DNA of 64,000 nt from Globodera rostochiensis (lineage: Eukaryota > Nematoda > Chromadorea > Rhabditida > Heteroderidae). The stretch is taken from contig JAEVLN010000011.1 in NCBI GenBank assembly GCA_018350325.1, positions 713,575 to 777,574 of the forward strand, read 5' to 3'. Every line of letters begins with the position of its first letter. Position 1 is the stretch's first letter. A model generated the notes under the pieces. The model made no database searches. It saw only the letters and a list, made by a program, of their open reading frames with translations, and was not told the origin of the DNA. This document shows, piece by piece, positions 62,520 to 64,000 of this stretch. A program made the translations under genes and the position numbers.

Positions 62520-64000
62520 AAAAATTCTGGCTTTCGGGCCTGACATAATTACTTCCTTTCACAGCCAAATTTGCTCAAAATGGTTAAAAGTACTGATAAA
62601 TATGCTACATAATGGTTGTTTGAGCAATTTACATTAAACAAAAGGTCACGTTTTTGGGTTTTGCCGATAACATCCCTGTACCCACCCGGTCCGATTTGAA
62701 CATCCTTACAACTTCTAGCTGAATTTTTATTTTCAAAAAACGTTGGCACTTGTTTAATATTGCTTCATATAACAGTCCATGGAAATAGACCTTTTATCTT
62801 AAAAATTGAAAATGTCCTTATTTCCAAGAGTGTTTTGGAAAATGAGGATTTGGCGTGACTGTTGAAAATTTTGGAATTTTAATGTAAATATTCTTGTTTG
62901 GCATTGTGTAAACTAGCGGTTCGTATTGTCTCCCAAAAGTATATACGTCTTTTGTAAATACTAAAGTTAAAAGATTTTTTTGCCTTTCACAAAAGTATAC
63001 GGTTTTTTGAAAATATGGAAGAGGGGGGGGGGGACTACGAAAATTAAATTACAGTTTGTCTATTCATATTTCATCTATTCAATGTTTTTTGTCGAATTAA
63101 TCAAAATTGATCATTTATATGTTTACTTTATATTTCATTTATTGTACATTCTCTTTGTAAAACTTCTTTTTAACTTGCATTGGTTTGTATTTTTAGAGAT
63201 GATAAATGCCTGATTTATTTTCATCAAAATTCTTCTCTTTTCATTTTTAAAAAAATGATTTATTAACTTTTTTAGTCAAAAAAACGCGTGATAAACCTTT
63301 TACTTGAACGGAGTGTGAGCTCGTTGTTATTACAAAGGCATGCAGTGTTAAAATGTTGTTTTGATGTTACCTAGGTACCGAGCAACATTGTTTTATATGT
63401 TTAAGAAATGTTTTAATTTAAAAAGCACTAATATTCACCATGAATAAAGTTTTTAATAAATTAATTTACACCAATTTTGTTTAATAATATTTATCATTAT
63501 TTTGTAAAAAAAAATTATTGTAAATTTCCGGTCTTCTCACATTTAAATGATACAATTTTTTTAATAAATAATATGTAAATTTATCAACATTAAAATGCAC
63601 AAATTTATATGCCATTTATTTCTTGATAAAACATTAAAATATTTTAGATAATGGAATATAACATATAATTATTTATTTAATAAAGAATTAATTATCATTA
63701 AATAAAAGTTTTTAATTTTTTCAAAAACAATAAATATTTGTGAATTCAAATATTTCTATCCAGTGTTTATCAAATAATACACGTTTAATTTCTTAAAGCC
63801 TCGCTAAGCATTCAAATTAATGCGTTTAATAAATATCAATTTTACTGTGTCGTCTCATTAGAATTTGTCAATCGATAATTTTTTTTCCATCATTCTTAGA
63901 AGATATAAGTTTTAGATTATAAAATGTTTTATATTACAGATGGTAGCTGTGCAATAATTCAACAAATAAAAATGGAGGTTTTATTATAATATTTTTGTAA
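62520..64000 (-). other. Inferred minus-strand block L (to window end)
   Basis: T-rich + strand. One 71-codon minus frame at its left end. From 62.8 to 64.0 kb I see only AT-rich DNA, a G-run at about 63,022-63,033 and a weak + frame (62,980-63,213). Confidence 0.3.
62549..62764 (-). CDS. Coding island, 71 codons
   Basis: Seventy-one codons are open: NSARSCKDVQIGPGGYRDVI, GKTQKRDLLFNVNCSNNHYV, then a hydrophobic end and CERK. Two cysteines and a possible NCS glycosylation site fit an extracellular or membrane-proximal segment. The initiator is unclear. A degraded copy of the retroelement 20-mer lies just beyond its stop. Confidence 0.43.
   Translation of the reverse strand, partial: SNIKQVPTFFENKNSARSCKDVQIGPGGYRDVIGKTQKRDLLFNVNCSNNHYVAYLSVLLTILSKFGCERK

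Larger units (their letters stand above)
61350..62520 (+). other. Inferred plus-strand transcription block K
   Basis: The + strand is A-rich. It contains two good + frames and a diverged tandem duplication between them. A short inverted pair (CCAACTCAAGACATAAGTTGG, 62,249-62,269) follows. 62.1-62.5 kb is otherwise featureless. Confidence 0.38.

Overview
The window looks like a piece of an extremely AT-rich animal nuclear genome. It has GT-AG introns with TTTCAG, TTGCAG or TTTTAG acceptors, introns as small as about 40 bp beside gaps of several hundred bp, and many dispersed short repeats. An invertebrate, most likely a nematode, fits the intron signals and the style of the retroelement Gag, but the species is inferred and not proven. 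Nothing suggests bacteria, a virus or a plasmid. No tRNA, rRNA or CRISPR array was recognised.

Outside one retroelement, coding potential comes as small islands of higher GC (50-200 bp) every 300-600 bp in AT-rich DNA. Almost every island is open in several frames, so strand cannot be read from open frames alone. One regularity helps. The window splits into alternating T-rich and A-rich blocks on the + strand, and the islands with the longest open frames and best splice sites tend to read from the A-rich strand. On that basis I infer minus-strand units at about 1-9.9 kb, 11.7-16.4 kb, 18.6-20.5 kb, 28-34.6 kb, 40.1-51.1 kb, 56.8-61.3 kb and 62.5-64 kb. Plus-strand units lie at about 9.95-11.6 kb, 16.5-18.6 kb, 20.5-28 kb, 51.2-56.7 kb and 61.4-62.5 kb. 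Exon entries are stop-bounded frames trimmed to splice sites where these are visible. True ends may be shorter and most products are unrecognised. Weak hints are a C-type-lectin-like exon near 22.1 kb and a carbonic-anhydrase-like fragment near 52.8 kb.

The best-supported element is an LTR retrotransposon on the minus strand at 34,581-40,108. It has two identical 348-bp LTRs, a polypurine tract, a candidate primer-binding site, a 57-bp tandem array in its leader and one intact gag of 473 codons with a CCHC knuckle. There is no recognisable pol; 2.3 kb follow gag without reverse transcriptase or integrase motifs. It therefore looks like a recent, non-autonomous, gag-only element. A GC-rich palindromic 20-mer recurs eight times inside it.

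Other repeats: a 530-bp duplicated segment (8.4-9.0 and 32.2-32.8 kb) in which an ATG-to-stop frame of 45 or 42 codons survives with only an in-frame 9-nt indel; a hairpin family at 19.3, 19.4, 31.9 and 54.8 kb; a 58-bp hAT-type mini-element with a perfect 8-bp target duplication at 45.65 kb; and tandem arrays at 4.5 and 55.2 kb.
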